A stretch of 7,121 nucleotides of DNA from Candidatus Altarchaeota archaeon. GTDB lineage: Archaea; Altiarchaeota; Altiarchaeia; IMC4; SCGC-AAA252-I15. The position numbers and the translations under genes were made by a program. The stretch lies in the NCBI GenBank assembly GCA_026394745.1, contig JAPKXP010000191.1:1-7121 (forward strand), read 5' to 3'. Each line of letters starts with the position of its first letter. The first letter of the stretch is position 1. Shown here in pieces: positions 1 through 5,207 of this stretch. Under the pieces are notes generated by a model. That model was not told where the DNA came from, did not search any database, and worked only from the letters and a program-made list of their open reading frames with translations.

Positions 1-150
1 TGTTCTCCTCCTCTTCAGGCCCATTAGCACCCCGCTCTGGCCTACCTTGTTGATTGTGCGGAAGTCGTTCTCGCTGAGGACGAGCTTGTGCTCTCCGTCG
101 GTTATGATGATGAGCTTTTTCTCCTTGTCGTGAACGAATTCCCTAGCCAC
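1..150 (-). CDS. 5' part of an unrecognised gene, cut by the window edge
   Basis: Fifty codons are open from a GTG at 150 to the left edge, so only the N-terminus is seen (begins MAREFVHDKEKK, then LIIITDGEHKLVLSENDF). An in-frame TAA lies two codons upstream of the GTG, so the gene cannot start earlier. A TATA-like box (174-181) is centred about 27 nt upstream, which fits a leaderless transcript starting at this GTG. The peptide is highly charged with one short hydrophobic strand and has no signal peptide or membrane segment. I do not recognise the family. It is divergent from the methyltransferase operon, with 78 nt between the two starts. The frame and start are fairly well supported by the promoter geometry; the function is unknown. 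Confidence 0.55.
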   Translation of the reverse strand, partial: MAREFVHDKEKKLIIITDGEHKLVLSENDFRTINKVGQSGVLMGLKRRRT

Positions 151-173
151 CGTTTAATCTAATTCAACGCGGG

Positions 174-181
174 TTTATTAA
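174..181 (-). promoter_or_regulatory. TATA box for the 1-150 gene
   Basis: On the minus strand this reads TTAATAAA. It is centred about 27 nt from the GTG at 150, the distance expected between an archaeal TATA box and a transcription start, so the mRNA would be leaderless. This is inferred from sequence and spacing only. Confidence 0.45.
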
Positions 182-228
182 TCCACTTCTAAGGGATTTA
201 TGCCGGAAAATGAGGAATATTTAATGAG

Positions 229-1077
229 ATGATTGTGTTGTCTGGAACGCAGGCTGGCGTTATCTTGTCTGCCCGCGAAAAGGGTCTGGAGGAGGGGGGC
301 ATCTCCCTAGACCTCGGCAGGGACGAAGGCACGTTCAAGTTCAGCGGAGGCGACGTGGTTTTCCCTGACGGCCAGCGTCTCACGCTTGAGCTCGTCGGCA
401 AGATGGATGACAGGCACTGCTTTCTCGTCAAGGACGGTCAGTTGTTTAAGATACAGTTCTTCTCGGAGGACACTAAACGCCTTTACGAGCTTGTGCCGAC
501 GGATTCGGCGCCGACCTTCACCATCTCGGGCATAAGGATGCACCAGACGAAGGATTACAATCCGCTTGAGGACGCGAAGATGAAAGTTAAGGTCTTGAAG
601 CCGATGACTGGCAGGAGCGTTCTTGACACTTGCACTGGCTTAGGCTACAGCGCAATAGAGTCGTTGAAGGCTGGAGCGAAGAAGGTGGTTACGGTGGAGG
701 CGGATTCCAACGTCGTCGAGCTTGCGAAAGTTAATCCGTGGTCTAGGGAACTTTGGGCGGACGGCAGGGTTGAGAGGGTTGAGGGCGACGTCGCTGAGGT
801 GATATCCGGATTTAAGGATTCCGCGTTCGACAGGATTATACACGACCCTCCGAGGCTTGGAATGGCCGGAGAACTTTACGGTAGAAAGTTTTACATTAAC
901 CTGTTTAGGGTTCTTAAGCCAGGCGGCATATTATTCCATTACGTCGGGAGGCCGGGTAGCAGGTTCAGGAACAGGAGGGTGAAGAAGGGGGTCATAGAAA
1001 GGCTCCGGGAAGCTGGTTTTACGAACGTGAAGACTATTGAGGAGCTTGCAGGGGTCAAAGCGGTGAAGATAAAGTGA
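229..1077 (+). CDS. Predicted archaeal SAM-dependent methyltransferase (COG2521-like)
   Basis: This 282-residue protein has a separate N-terminal region (about 1-110) followed by a class I Rossmann methyltransferase fold. Visible motifs are the SAM-binding loop VLDTCTGLGY (131-140), an acidic strand end in VEAD (156-159), GDVAEV (186-191), the motif IV-like HDPPR (205-209) and the late strand VLKPGG (228-233). The DPPR version of motif IV and the overall layout resemble the archaeal predicted methyltransferases of COG2521. DPP-type motifs are common in enzymes that methylate nitrogen in nucleic acids, but the substrate here is unknown. ATG 229 is the first usable start. A weak TATA-like stretch (about 196-203) lies 29 nt upstream and there is no good Shine-Dalgarno site, so it is probably leaderless. 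Its TGA stop overlaps the GTG start of the ABC ATPase gene, pointing to co-transcription. Lysine is coded almost always by AAG (about 21 of 25). Confidence 0.85.
   Translation: MIVLSGTQAGVILSAREKGLEEGGISLDLGRDEGTFKFSGGDVVFPDGQRLTLELVGKMDDRHCFLVKDGQLFKIQFFSEDTKRLYELVPTDSAPTFTISGIRMHQTKDYNPLEDAKMKVKVLKPMTGRSVLDTCTGLGYSAIESLKAGAKKVVTVEADSNVVELAKVNPWSRELWADGRVERVEGDVAEVISGFKDSAFDRIIHDPPRLGMAGELYGRKFYINLFRVLKPGGILFHYVGRPGSRFRNRRVKKGVIERLREAGFTNVKTIEELAGVKAVKIK
1062..1066 (+). promoter_or_regulatory. Ribosome binding site of the ABC ATPase gene
   Basis: GGTGA lies inside the end of the methyltransferase gene, 7 nt before the GTG at 1074. It matches the 3' end of archaeal 16S rRNA and supports that GTG as the start. 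Confidence 0.6.
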
Positions 1078-1850
1078 AAATCCTTGAGCTGCGGGGCATA
1101 TCGCTGACGATAGGGGGAAAGAGCATACTCCAGGACGTATCGTGGAGCATAGGGAAGGGCGAACACTGGGCCTTGCTCGGCGAGAACGGCAGCGGCAAGA
1201 CGACGATACTGAAGATTGTCACAGGATACCTTTGGCCGACGAAGGGCGACGTCCACGTGCTAGGAAAACACTTCGGCGAGATAGACCTTCGGGAGCTCCG
1301 CAAGAGCATCGGCTTCGTAGCAAGCGCGATACACGACAGGGTGCCGTTCAACGATTCCGCAATCGAAGTCGTGCTGTCAGGCAGGTACGCGAGCATAGGG
1401 TTGTGGGAGAAGCCGAGCGCCGCCGACGTGAAGAGGGCTAGGGGGTTGATTGCTTTCATGGAGTGCAATGGACTTGAAGACAGGAGCTTCGGGACGCTGT
1501 CGCAGGGCGAGCAGCAGAGGATACTGATAGCAAGGGCCCTGATGCCGGACCCGAGACTCCTGATTCTGGACGAGCCTTGCGTGTCGCTGGACCTGGCGGC
1601 AAGAGAGAGGTTCCTGAAGACTGTGAGCAAGCTCTGCAGGAAAAAAGGCTTGACACTGATTTACGTCACGCACCACATCGAGGAGATAGTGCCTGAAGTA
1701 ACGCACGCGGTAATACTGAAGAAGGGGGAGGTGTATGCGAAAGGCAGGAAGAGCAAGACACTATCCTCAAAGAAGCTCGGCGACGCCCTCGGCGTGAAGA
1801 TAATAGTCGAAGAGAAGGATGGGAGATACTGGAGTAGGATGGTGAAGTAG
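1074..1850 (+). CDS. ABC ATPase of the ModF/YlmA type (COG1119-like)
   Basis: This is a single nucleotide-binding domain of 258 residues. It has Walker A GENGSGKTT (36-44), signature LSQGEQQ (142-148), Walker B LLILDEP (162-168), D-loop SLDL (171-174) and a switch histidine in YVTHH (197-201). The position of the Q-loop glutamine is serine (IGFVAS, 79-84). This fits the ModF/YlmA group, whose members, such as E. coli ModF, carry a serine-rich IGYVSSS stretch there; the segment VVLSGRYASIGLWEKP (99-114) also matches that group. E. coli ModF has two such domains and this protein has one. No membrane permease or substrate-binding protein is nearby, so transport is not shown; a soluble regulatory or translation-linked ATPase is possible. 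The GTG start overlaps the methyltransferase stop and has a GGTGA site 7 nt upstream. The role is unknown, but the family call is firm. Confidence 0.88.
   Translation: MKILELRGISLTIGGKSILQDVSWSIGKGEHWALLGENGSGKTTILKIVTGYLWPTKGDVHVLGKHFGEIDLRELRKSIGFVASAIHDRVPFNDSAIEVVLSGRYASIGLWEKPSAADVKRARGLIAFMECNGLEDRSFGTLSQGEQQRILIARALMPDPRLLILDEPCVSLDLAARERFLKTVSKLCRKKGLTLIYVTHHIEEIVPEVTHAVILKKGEVYAKGRKSKTLSSKKLGDALGVKIIVEEKDGRYWSRMVK
1841..1845 (+). promoter_or_regulatory. Ribosome binding site of the aldo/keto reductase gene
   Basis: GGTGA overlaps the last codons of the ABC ATPase gene and lies 6 nt before GTG 1852. It decides that start, because no ATG is available at the beginning of the conserved domain. 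Confidence 0.6.
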
Positions 1851-1851
1851 G

Positions 1852-2670
1852 GTGGAGTACGTCAGCGTGCGGGGAGTGAAAGTCCCGGCCATCGGCTTTG
1901 GAACCTGGGAGATCGTAGGCGAAGAATGCAGGAAATCGGTCGCAAGCGCGCTCGAACTAGGATACCGGCACATCGACACCGCCCAAATCTACATGAACGA
2001 AGACAAAGTGGGCAGGGCGATAGCAGAGTCCGGCGTCAAACGCGACGAGATATTCCTGACCACGAAGCTTTGGCTAAGCAACCTAGCCGGAAGCGGCGTG
2101 ATAAAATCATTCAACGAAAGCCTCAGAAACCTTAAGACAGGCTACGTCGACCTGCTTTTAATACACTGGCCTTACGAGAAAATACCGTACTCCGAGACTC
2201 TCGGAGCCATGAACCAGCTCGTGAAAGACGGGAAAGTGAGGCACATCGGAGTAAGCAACTTCACGCTCAAACAGCTTGAGAAGGCGAGGCAGTCGACTGA
2301 AGAGCCGATAATCTGCAACCAGGTGGAATACCACCCGTTCCTCTCGCAGAACATTCTTTTAGACTACTGCCAGAAAAACGACATCATGCTCACAGCCTAC
2401 AGCCCCCTCGGCAGAGGCAACGTGAAGGACGACGAAACGCTGGCAAAGATAGGGAAAAAATACTGCAAAACACCAGCCCAAATATCGCTCAGATGGCTCA
2501 CCCAACAAAAAAACGTCGCAGCCGTACCAAAATCCAAAAGCAAAAAACACCAGAAAGAAAACCTGGAGATATTAGACTTCAAACTAACACAAGACGAAAT
2601 GCAAGAGATAGCCAAACTAGCCAGAGGAGAACGCCTAATCAACCCACCGTTCGCCCCAAAATGGGACTAA
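1852..2670 (+). CDS. Aldo/keto reductase
   Basis: This 272-residue cytosolic NAD(P)H-dependent oxidoreductase has the usual TIM-barrel pattern. The catalytic tetrad is complete: Asp42 and Tyr47 (HIDTAQIY), Lys72 (LTTKLW) and His105 (LLLIHWP). Other family marks are GFGTWE (15-20), GVSNF (133-137), NQVEYHP (156-162), AYSPLGRG (182-189) and the cofactor-phosphate segment VPKSKSKKHQKEN (225-237). In that segment histidine stands where many bacterial members have arginine. The C-terminal tail ends in FAPKWD. Family enzymes reduce aldehydes and ketones to alcohols; the substrate cannot be told. The GTG start is 1 nt after the ABC ATPase stop and has a GGTGA site. Codon use changes here: lysine is mostly AAA, unlike the two genes upstream. 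The 3' third becomes rich in A and C and resembles the next gene. Confidence 0.92.
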   Translation: MEYVSVRGVKVPAIGFGTWEIVGEECRKSVASALELGYRHIDTAQIYMNEDKVGRAIAESGVKRDEIFLTTKLWLSNLAGSGVIKSFNESLRNLKTGYVDLLLIHWPYEKIPYSETLGAMNQLVKDGKVRHIGVSNFTLKQLEKARQSTEEPIICNQVEYHPFLSQNILLDYCQKNDIMLTAYSPLGRGNVKDDETLAKIGKKYCKTPAQISLRWLTQQKNVAAVPKSKSKKHQKENLEILDFKLTQDEMQEIAKLARGERLINPPFAPKWD

Positions 2671-2674
2671 AAAA

Positions 2675-3247
2675 ATGAAACTGGGAAAAACACTCTACGC
2701 GTCAAACAGAAGGGCGTGGCGCTCCTGGCTTGCCAAACACCACAGCACGGAAAAAGAGATTTGGCTTGTATACCCAAGAAAATCATCAGGCAAACAGAGA
2801 ATACCCTACAACGACGCTGTTGAGGAAGCGCTCTGCTACGGCTGGATAGACAGCAACCTCAAAGGCATAGACGATGAAAACTACGCCCAAAGATTCTCCC
2901 CTAGAAAACCCACCAGCAGACTCTCACAAATGAACAAAGAGCGAATCCGTAAACTCATAGCAGACAAAAAAATGACAGCAGCCGGCATCGCCGCCATAGC
3001 CAAAATATTCGACCCAGCTAAAGGCAAAAAAGAAAAATTAACAATCTCACCAGACATACTCCCTGCCCTTAAGGCGGATAAACAGGCCTGGAAGAACTTC
3101 CAGAAACTCCCGGAAACCTACAAAAGAATTCGCATCGCCTACATCCAAAGCCGCAAACGCCACGGCAAACAAATGTTCCAAAAAAGCCTACAACACTTCA
3201 TAAAGATGACAGCCAAAAACAAACGCTTCGGATTCATCAGAGAATAA
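2675..3247 (+). CDS. OmdA/YdeI-like protein (bacteriocin-protection family)
   Basis: This 190-residue soluble protein matches the YdeI/OmdA family seen widely in bacteria. It begins with a WLAKHHSTEKEIWLVYPRK-type segment (18-36), followed by DAVEEALCYGWIDS (47-60). The block QRFSPRKPTSRLSQMNKERI (72-91) is next. The C-terminal OmdA-like part contains WKNFQKLPETYKRIRIAYI (139-157). Length is typical for the family. The molecular role is poorly known; some bacterial relatives were linked to OmpD levels or bacteriocin tolerance, which should not be carried over to an archaeon without an outer membrane. It starts 4 nt after the aldo/keto reductase stop and lacks a Shine-Dalgarno site. Nearly all lysine codons are AAA (about 25 of 28), the reverse of the methyltransferase gene. 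The bacterial family and odd codon use together suggest acquisition by transfer. Its transcript would run into the antisense strand of the tRNA-Leu gene. Confidence 0.85.
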   Translation: MKLGKTLYASNRRAWRSWLAKHHSTEKEIWLVYPRKSSGKQRIPYNDAVEEALCYGWIDSNLKGIDDENYAQRFSPRKPTSRLSQMNKERIRKLIADKKMTAAGIAAIAKIFDPAKGKKEKLTISPDILPALKADKQAWKNFQKLPETYKRIRIAYIQSRKRHGKQMFQKSLQHFIKMTAKNKRFGFIRE

Positions 3248-3256
3248 CGAGTCTAG

Positions 3257-3261
3257 AAAAA
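3257..3261 (-). terminator. Oligo-T terminator of the tRNA-Leu gene
   Basis: The minus strand has five T in a row starting 5 nt past the tRNA 3' end. Short T runs end transcription in Archaea, and this one sits between the tRNA and the convergent OmdA-like gene. Confidence 0.45.
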
Positions 3262-3419
3262 GGTTTGCGGGGGACGAGGTTCGAACTCGCGCAGGCCTAC
3301 GCCACAGGGTTTCTTCGAACCTTTTTTCTTTCTTGCGAGGAAAGAAAAAACGTTCACGAAAAAAGAAAGAACGTTCATGTCCTCTCTTTTTGCGACCTCG
3401 TTTTCTTTCTTTGAACCTA

Positions 3420-3440
3420 CAAAGTCGCCTAGCGACTTTG
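3420..3440. repeat. Perfect 9-bp inverted repeat in the tRNA intron
   Basis: CAAAGTCGC and GCGACTTTG are separated by only 3 nt. In the tRNA precursor it would form the third hairpin of the intron. Confidence 0.8.
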
Positions 3441-3442
3441 TT

Positions 3443-3472
3443 GTTCACGAAGAGCTTCGCTCTTCGTTGAAC
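3443..3472. repeat. 13-bp inverted repeat in the tRNA intron
   Basis: ACGAAGAGC (3447-3455) and GCTCTTCGT (3459-3467) pair perfectly around a 3-nt loop. The stem continues outward as GTTC/GAAC past one bulged base at 3468. Confidence 0.8.
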
Positions 3473-3479
3473 CCGAGGG

Positions 3480-3507
3480 CCTTTCTTTCTTTTTAAAGAA
3501 AGAAAGG
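3480..3507. repeat. CTTT-type inverted repeat in the tRNA intron
   Basis: Three CTTT units face three AAAG units across a short T/A loop, forming a 12-bp hairpin. The same CTTT/AAAG units recur in two other hairpins of the intron. Confidence 0.75.
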
Positions 3508-3583
3508 GGCTCGCCTAAGCCCTGCTCATTTGACCGACTCTGACACCCCCGCATTAAGGGTGAAATTGCCTTAAATGGCTGTC

Positions 3584-3591
3584 TAAGTATA
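3584..3591 (-). promoter_or_regulatory. Possible TATA box of the tRNA-Leu gene
   Basis: On the minus strand this reads TATACTTA, centred about 35 nt before the tRNA 5' end. That would give a short 5' leader of roughly 8-10 nt. A second weaker candidate (ATTTAA, 3571-3576) is closer. The choice is uncertain. Confidence 0.35.
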
Positions 3592-3692
3592 GTGATTTCA
3601 GGAAATAAAAAGGTAAACGACAAGTCGATTGGCAGCAAATATTACACTTAATCTACCCTTTTTTCCCTATGTACTAAGGCACATCACAATGA

Positions 3693-3989
3693 CAAGAAGC
3701 CGCAGATTGGCGTAACATGCAAAAACTAAAAGGCTTTCGAGCACTATGCGACAACTGCCACAACATAAAACATATGGGCTTTGTAAACGTCCAAATAAGT
3801 GAATGAAAATGGCCTGAATCAAGACGTGAAGAACTAGCCCAACACTTTATGAAAGTAAACAAGGTCACAAGAGAAGAATTCGAAAAACATGTAACCGAAG
3901 CGTTTGATGAGTGGACTAAACGGTCACAGAAAGAATGGACAACAAACCTCGGGAACTTTAACAAAGATAAAAAAACAAAAGACACTTAA
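3693..3989 (+). pseudogene. Remnant of an HNH-like gene with an in-frame TGA
   Basis: From about ATG 3717 the frame reads MQKLKGFRALCDNCHNIKH, then MGFVNVQISE, then a TGA stop (3804-3806). The same frame then continues to TAA 3987-3989 through KWPESRREELAQHFMKVN and EAFDEWTKRSQKEWTTNLGNF. The two parts read as one protein and resemble a family of HNH-nuclease-like proteins: a zinc-binding ALC..CH..KH segment followed by HFMKVN, EAF..W..RS and EWT blocks. In those proteins an N-terminal part with CxxC and HH..WEYDD precedes QKLKGF. Here that part is missing: another in-frame TGA stands at 3690-3692 and nothing like it is seen upstream. One G-to-T change (GGA to TGA) would explain the internal stop. 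TGA is an ordinary stop elsewhere in this window. It is convergent with the HD-domain gene, 18 nt apart. The family call is from memory of motifs. Confidence 0.6.
3969..3975 (-). terminator. Oligo-T terminator of the HD-domain gene
   Basis: A seven-T run on the minus strand lies about 33 nt past the TAA of the HD-domain gene, inside the end of the convergent HNH-like remnant. It is a plausible archaeal terminator. Confidence 0.45.
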
Positions 3990-4007
3990 TTCTTATTGAT
4001 TGACGCG

Positions 4008-4985
4008 TTAGTCGAGTAGTATGTTGTGTCCGTGTCTTTTGTGGTACATGAATTCGTCGTCTGTTGACCCTCTAGCCCATTTCACGTATTCGGTTATCTC
4101 TGATAGTTTGGAGCTCATTTCGTCGGCGTAGTATATTGCAAATGCTTCAGGTATCATCGGGGGCTTGGGGGATCCGTATTCGTTGCTGCCGTGATGGCTG
4201 AGGATTATGTGTAGTAGCTTGTCCTTTAGTTCTTCGCTGGTGCCTAATCTATCCATTACGCCAGAAACCCTGTTGTAACCGAGTGCTATGTGGCCTGTAA
4301 GTTGCCCTTTTTTCGTGCCTTTTATCCGTGCTTTGACTTCTATCTCGTCTAATTTGCCTATGTCGTGGAGTAGTGCGCCGGCTATTAACAGGTCTGTATT
4401 CAGGTCAGGAAACAGTTTTTTGCTGAGCAGGGAATATTCCGCGACTTCGAGCGTGTGCTGCAGCAGCCCTCCAGTCCAATTGTGGTGTATTTCTATTGCG
4501 CCCGGATGCTTCTTGAATTTTTCCAGCACTACACCGTCTTTAAATATGCTCTCCAGAAGAGCCTTCACCTCCGGGTTCCCTATCTTGCTTATGTAGTCCA
4601 TAAGTTCCTCGCACATCTTGTCCAAGTCTTTTTTTGCAGGCATGATGAAATCCGCTGGATCGTACTCCCCAGCAGCAACAGGCACTATAGTATCTGGCTC
4701 GTTAGTCGAAATTTGAAGTTTTTCCATATATGTGGAGGATTTGCCTTGGACAAACACCACCTCATCTGCAGGTATTAACTCGTAAAGCTTCCTTACCTTA
4801 CTCTCTTCATGACTCCCCCAATATTTATAGTCAATCGTCTTCCCGCTTGAATCAGTCAACAAGAGTTGGAACGAAAACCCTTTGGCATACGGTGAAAACC
4901 CCTTCTTCAATTTAACAACAAAAATATCCTCCACCCGAACGCCATCCTTTAACGATTCAATCGACTGCTTCTTTTTATAGGCCAT
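4008..4985 (-). CDS. OB-fold plus HD-domain protein, YhaM-type 3'-5' exoribonuclease
   Basis: This 325-residue protein has an N-terminal OB-fold-like nucleic-acid-binding part (about 15-110) and a C-terminal HD phosphohydrolase domain. Metal-binding candidates are His177 (GGLLQHTLEVA), His207-Asp208 (GALLHDIGK), His232 (GHIALGY), His264-His265 (LSHHG) and Asp288 (YYADEMSSK). HHNWTGGLLQHT, ILSHHGSNEYGSPKPP and the order of domains match the YhaM family, about 310-330 residues in bacteria, which degrades single-stranded RNA or DNA from the 3' end. The frame extends to an ATG at 5012, but the TATA box (5011-5018) would overlap that codon, whereas ATG 4985 lies at the right distance for a leaderless mRNA. 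I therefore use 4985. The gene stands alone on the minus strand, downstream of the winged-helix remnant. It is probably cytosolic, acting in RNA turnover. Confidence 0.85.
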   Translation of the reverse strand: MAYKKKQSIESLKDGVRVEDIFVVKLKKGFSPYAKGFSFQLLLTDSSGKTIDYKYWGSHEESKVRKLYELIPADEVVFVQGKSSTYMEKLQISTNEPDTIVPVAAGEYDPADFIMPAKKDLDKMCEELMDYISKIGNPEVKALLESIFKDGVVLEKFKKHPGAIEIHHNWTGGLLQHTLEVAEYSLLSKKLFPDLNTDLLIAGALLHDIGKLDEIEVKARIKGTKKGQLTGHIALGYNRVSGVMDRLGTSEELKDKLLHIILSHHGSNEYGSPKPPMIPEAFAIYYADEMSSKLSEITEYVKWARGSTDDEFMYHKRHGHNILLD

Positions 4986-5010
4986 TTGTGATAAAACATA
5001 GTGCGCTGGC

Positions 5011-5018
5011 ATTTATAT
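5011..5018 (-). promoter_or_regulatory. TATA box of the HD-domain gene
   Basis: On the minus strand this reads ATATAAAT, centred about 29 nt before ATG 4985. It places transcription start within a few bases of that ATG and argues against the ATG at 5012. Confidence 0.6.
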
Positions 5019-5040
5019 CGCTAAAAATAGGCTCTCATGC

Positions 5041-5073
5041 GACACCGTGTATAATCCTCTCTTGAATGAGGCA
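5041..5073 (+). repeat. Direct repeat copy A
   Basis: This copy begins GACACCGTGTATAAT and ends GAATGAGGCA. It matches copy B at 7010-7042 at 27 of 33 positions, with five of the six differences being transitions. It lies between the winged-helix remnant and the promoter of the HD-domain gene. The function is not known. Confidence 0.6.
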
Positions 5074-5077
5074 GGGC

Positions 5078-5185
5078 TTATTTCAGTTTTACTGTTATCG
5101 CGTCTCGGGTTACCTTCAATTCAATCTTTCCTTCGCGCATGAGCCAGCCTATGGCGGCCATGATGAGGGGGTCCTTTCGACCCAC
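5078..5185 (-). pseudogene. 3' fragment of a winged-helix DNA-binding gene
   Basis: The frame from GTG 5185 (or ATG 5161) to TAA 5078 encodes up to 35 residues: GRKDPLIMAAIGWLMREGKI, then ELKVTRDAITVKLK. This looks like the recognition helix and wing of small archaeal and bacterial winged helix-turn-helix proteins of the DUF2582 type, usually about 65-80 residues, where a similar MA[IL]GWL.REGKI segment is followed by a beta wing. The N-terminal helices are missing. An in-frame TAA stands at 5195-5197, and further upstream is the thermosome coding end 23 nt away. It therefore seems to be a truncated relic, though a G-rich stretch before GTG 5185 could act as a ribosome binding site for a mini-protein. 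It lies in the same direction just past the thermosome gene, with no T-run terminator between, so it may be co-transcribed. Confidence 0.5.
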
Positions 5186-5207
5186 ACCCCCCCGTTAATA
5201 GGTTTTT

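Larger units (their letters stand above)
3311..3513 (-). other. Intron of tRNA-Leu(UAG), a chain of hairpins
   Basis: This 203-nt intron is between tRNA positions 37 and 38. Its two ends pair: CGAGCC (3513-3508) with GGTTCG (3321-3316). Loop bases C32, T33 and T34 pair with GAA (3313-3315 complement), while A35 faces G; an AAA bulge is at the 3' site. This is close to the bulge-helix-bulge cut by archaeal splicing endonuclease. Inside are five hairpins, given as minus-strand positions: 3507-3480 (12 bp, TAAA loop); 3472-3443 (13 bp with one bulged A); 3440-3420 (9 bp, TAG loop); 3391-3382 with 3369-3360 (10 bp including one G-T); 3350-3340 with 3332-3322 (11 bp). Only short linkers remain unpaired. 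There is no credible reading frame, no homing endonuclease and no C/D box. Boundaries follow from the tRNA exons and are firm. Confidence 0.85.
3266..3552 (-). tRNA. tRNA-Leu(UAG), split by a 203-nt intron
   Basis: The 5' exon is 3552-3514 and the 3' exon 3310-3266, giving an 84-nt mature tRNA. The acceptor strand GCGGGGG (3552-3546) pairs exactly with CCCCCGC (3273-3267), followed by discriminator A at 3266 and no encoded CCA. T8 is followed by a 3-bp D stem (TCA/TGA) and a D loop with A14, G18G19 and A21. The anticodon stem CAGGG (3524-3520) pairs exactly with CCCTG (3309-3305). The joined loop is CTTAGGA, with anticodon TAG at 3517-3515 and G37, as expected for leucine. The long variable arm GGC-GTAG-GCC (3303-3294) is typical of leucine tRNAs. 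The T arm is GCGAG-TTCGAAC-CTCGT (3290-3274). The intron lies at the canonical 37/38 site. This tRNA reads CUA codons. A possible TATA box is at 3584-3591. Confidence 0.93.

Noticed and set aside
1055..1630. Minus-strand frame of 191 codons
   Set aside because: It is antisense to the ABC ATPase gene, whose Walker, signature and H-loop motifs prove the other strand.
3188..3448. Minus-strand frame of 86 codons through the tRNA intron, tested as a possible intron-encoded protein
   Set aside because: It runs through the tRNA 3' exon and into the OmdA-like gene, has a low-complexity Arg/Lys/Phe makeup from the CTTT repeats, and has no LAGLIDADG motif.
3341..3510. Regular spaced repeats in the tRNA intron, considered as a CRISPR array
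   Set aside because: The repeated units are short, unevenly spaced and mutually complementary, and there are no unique spacers of constant length.
3311..3513. C/D box guide RNA inside the tRNA intron, as known for archaeal tRNA-Trp introns
   Set aside because: No RTGATGA C box and no CTGA D box are found on the transcribed strand.
3674..3985. Minus-strand frame of 103 codons
   Set aside because: It is the shadow of the HNH-like remnant on the opposite strand. The plus strand carries recognisable conserved blocks.
5172..5184. GGGTC/GACCC hairpin after the thermosome stop, considered as a terminator
   Set aside because: No T-run follows it on the minus strand, and it falls inside the winged-helix fragment frame.
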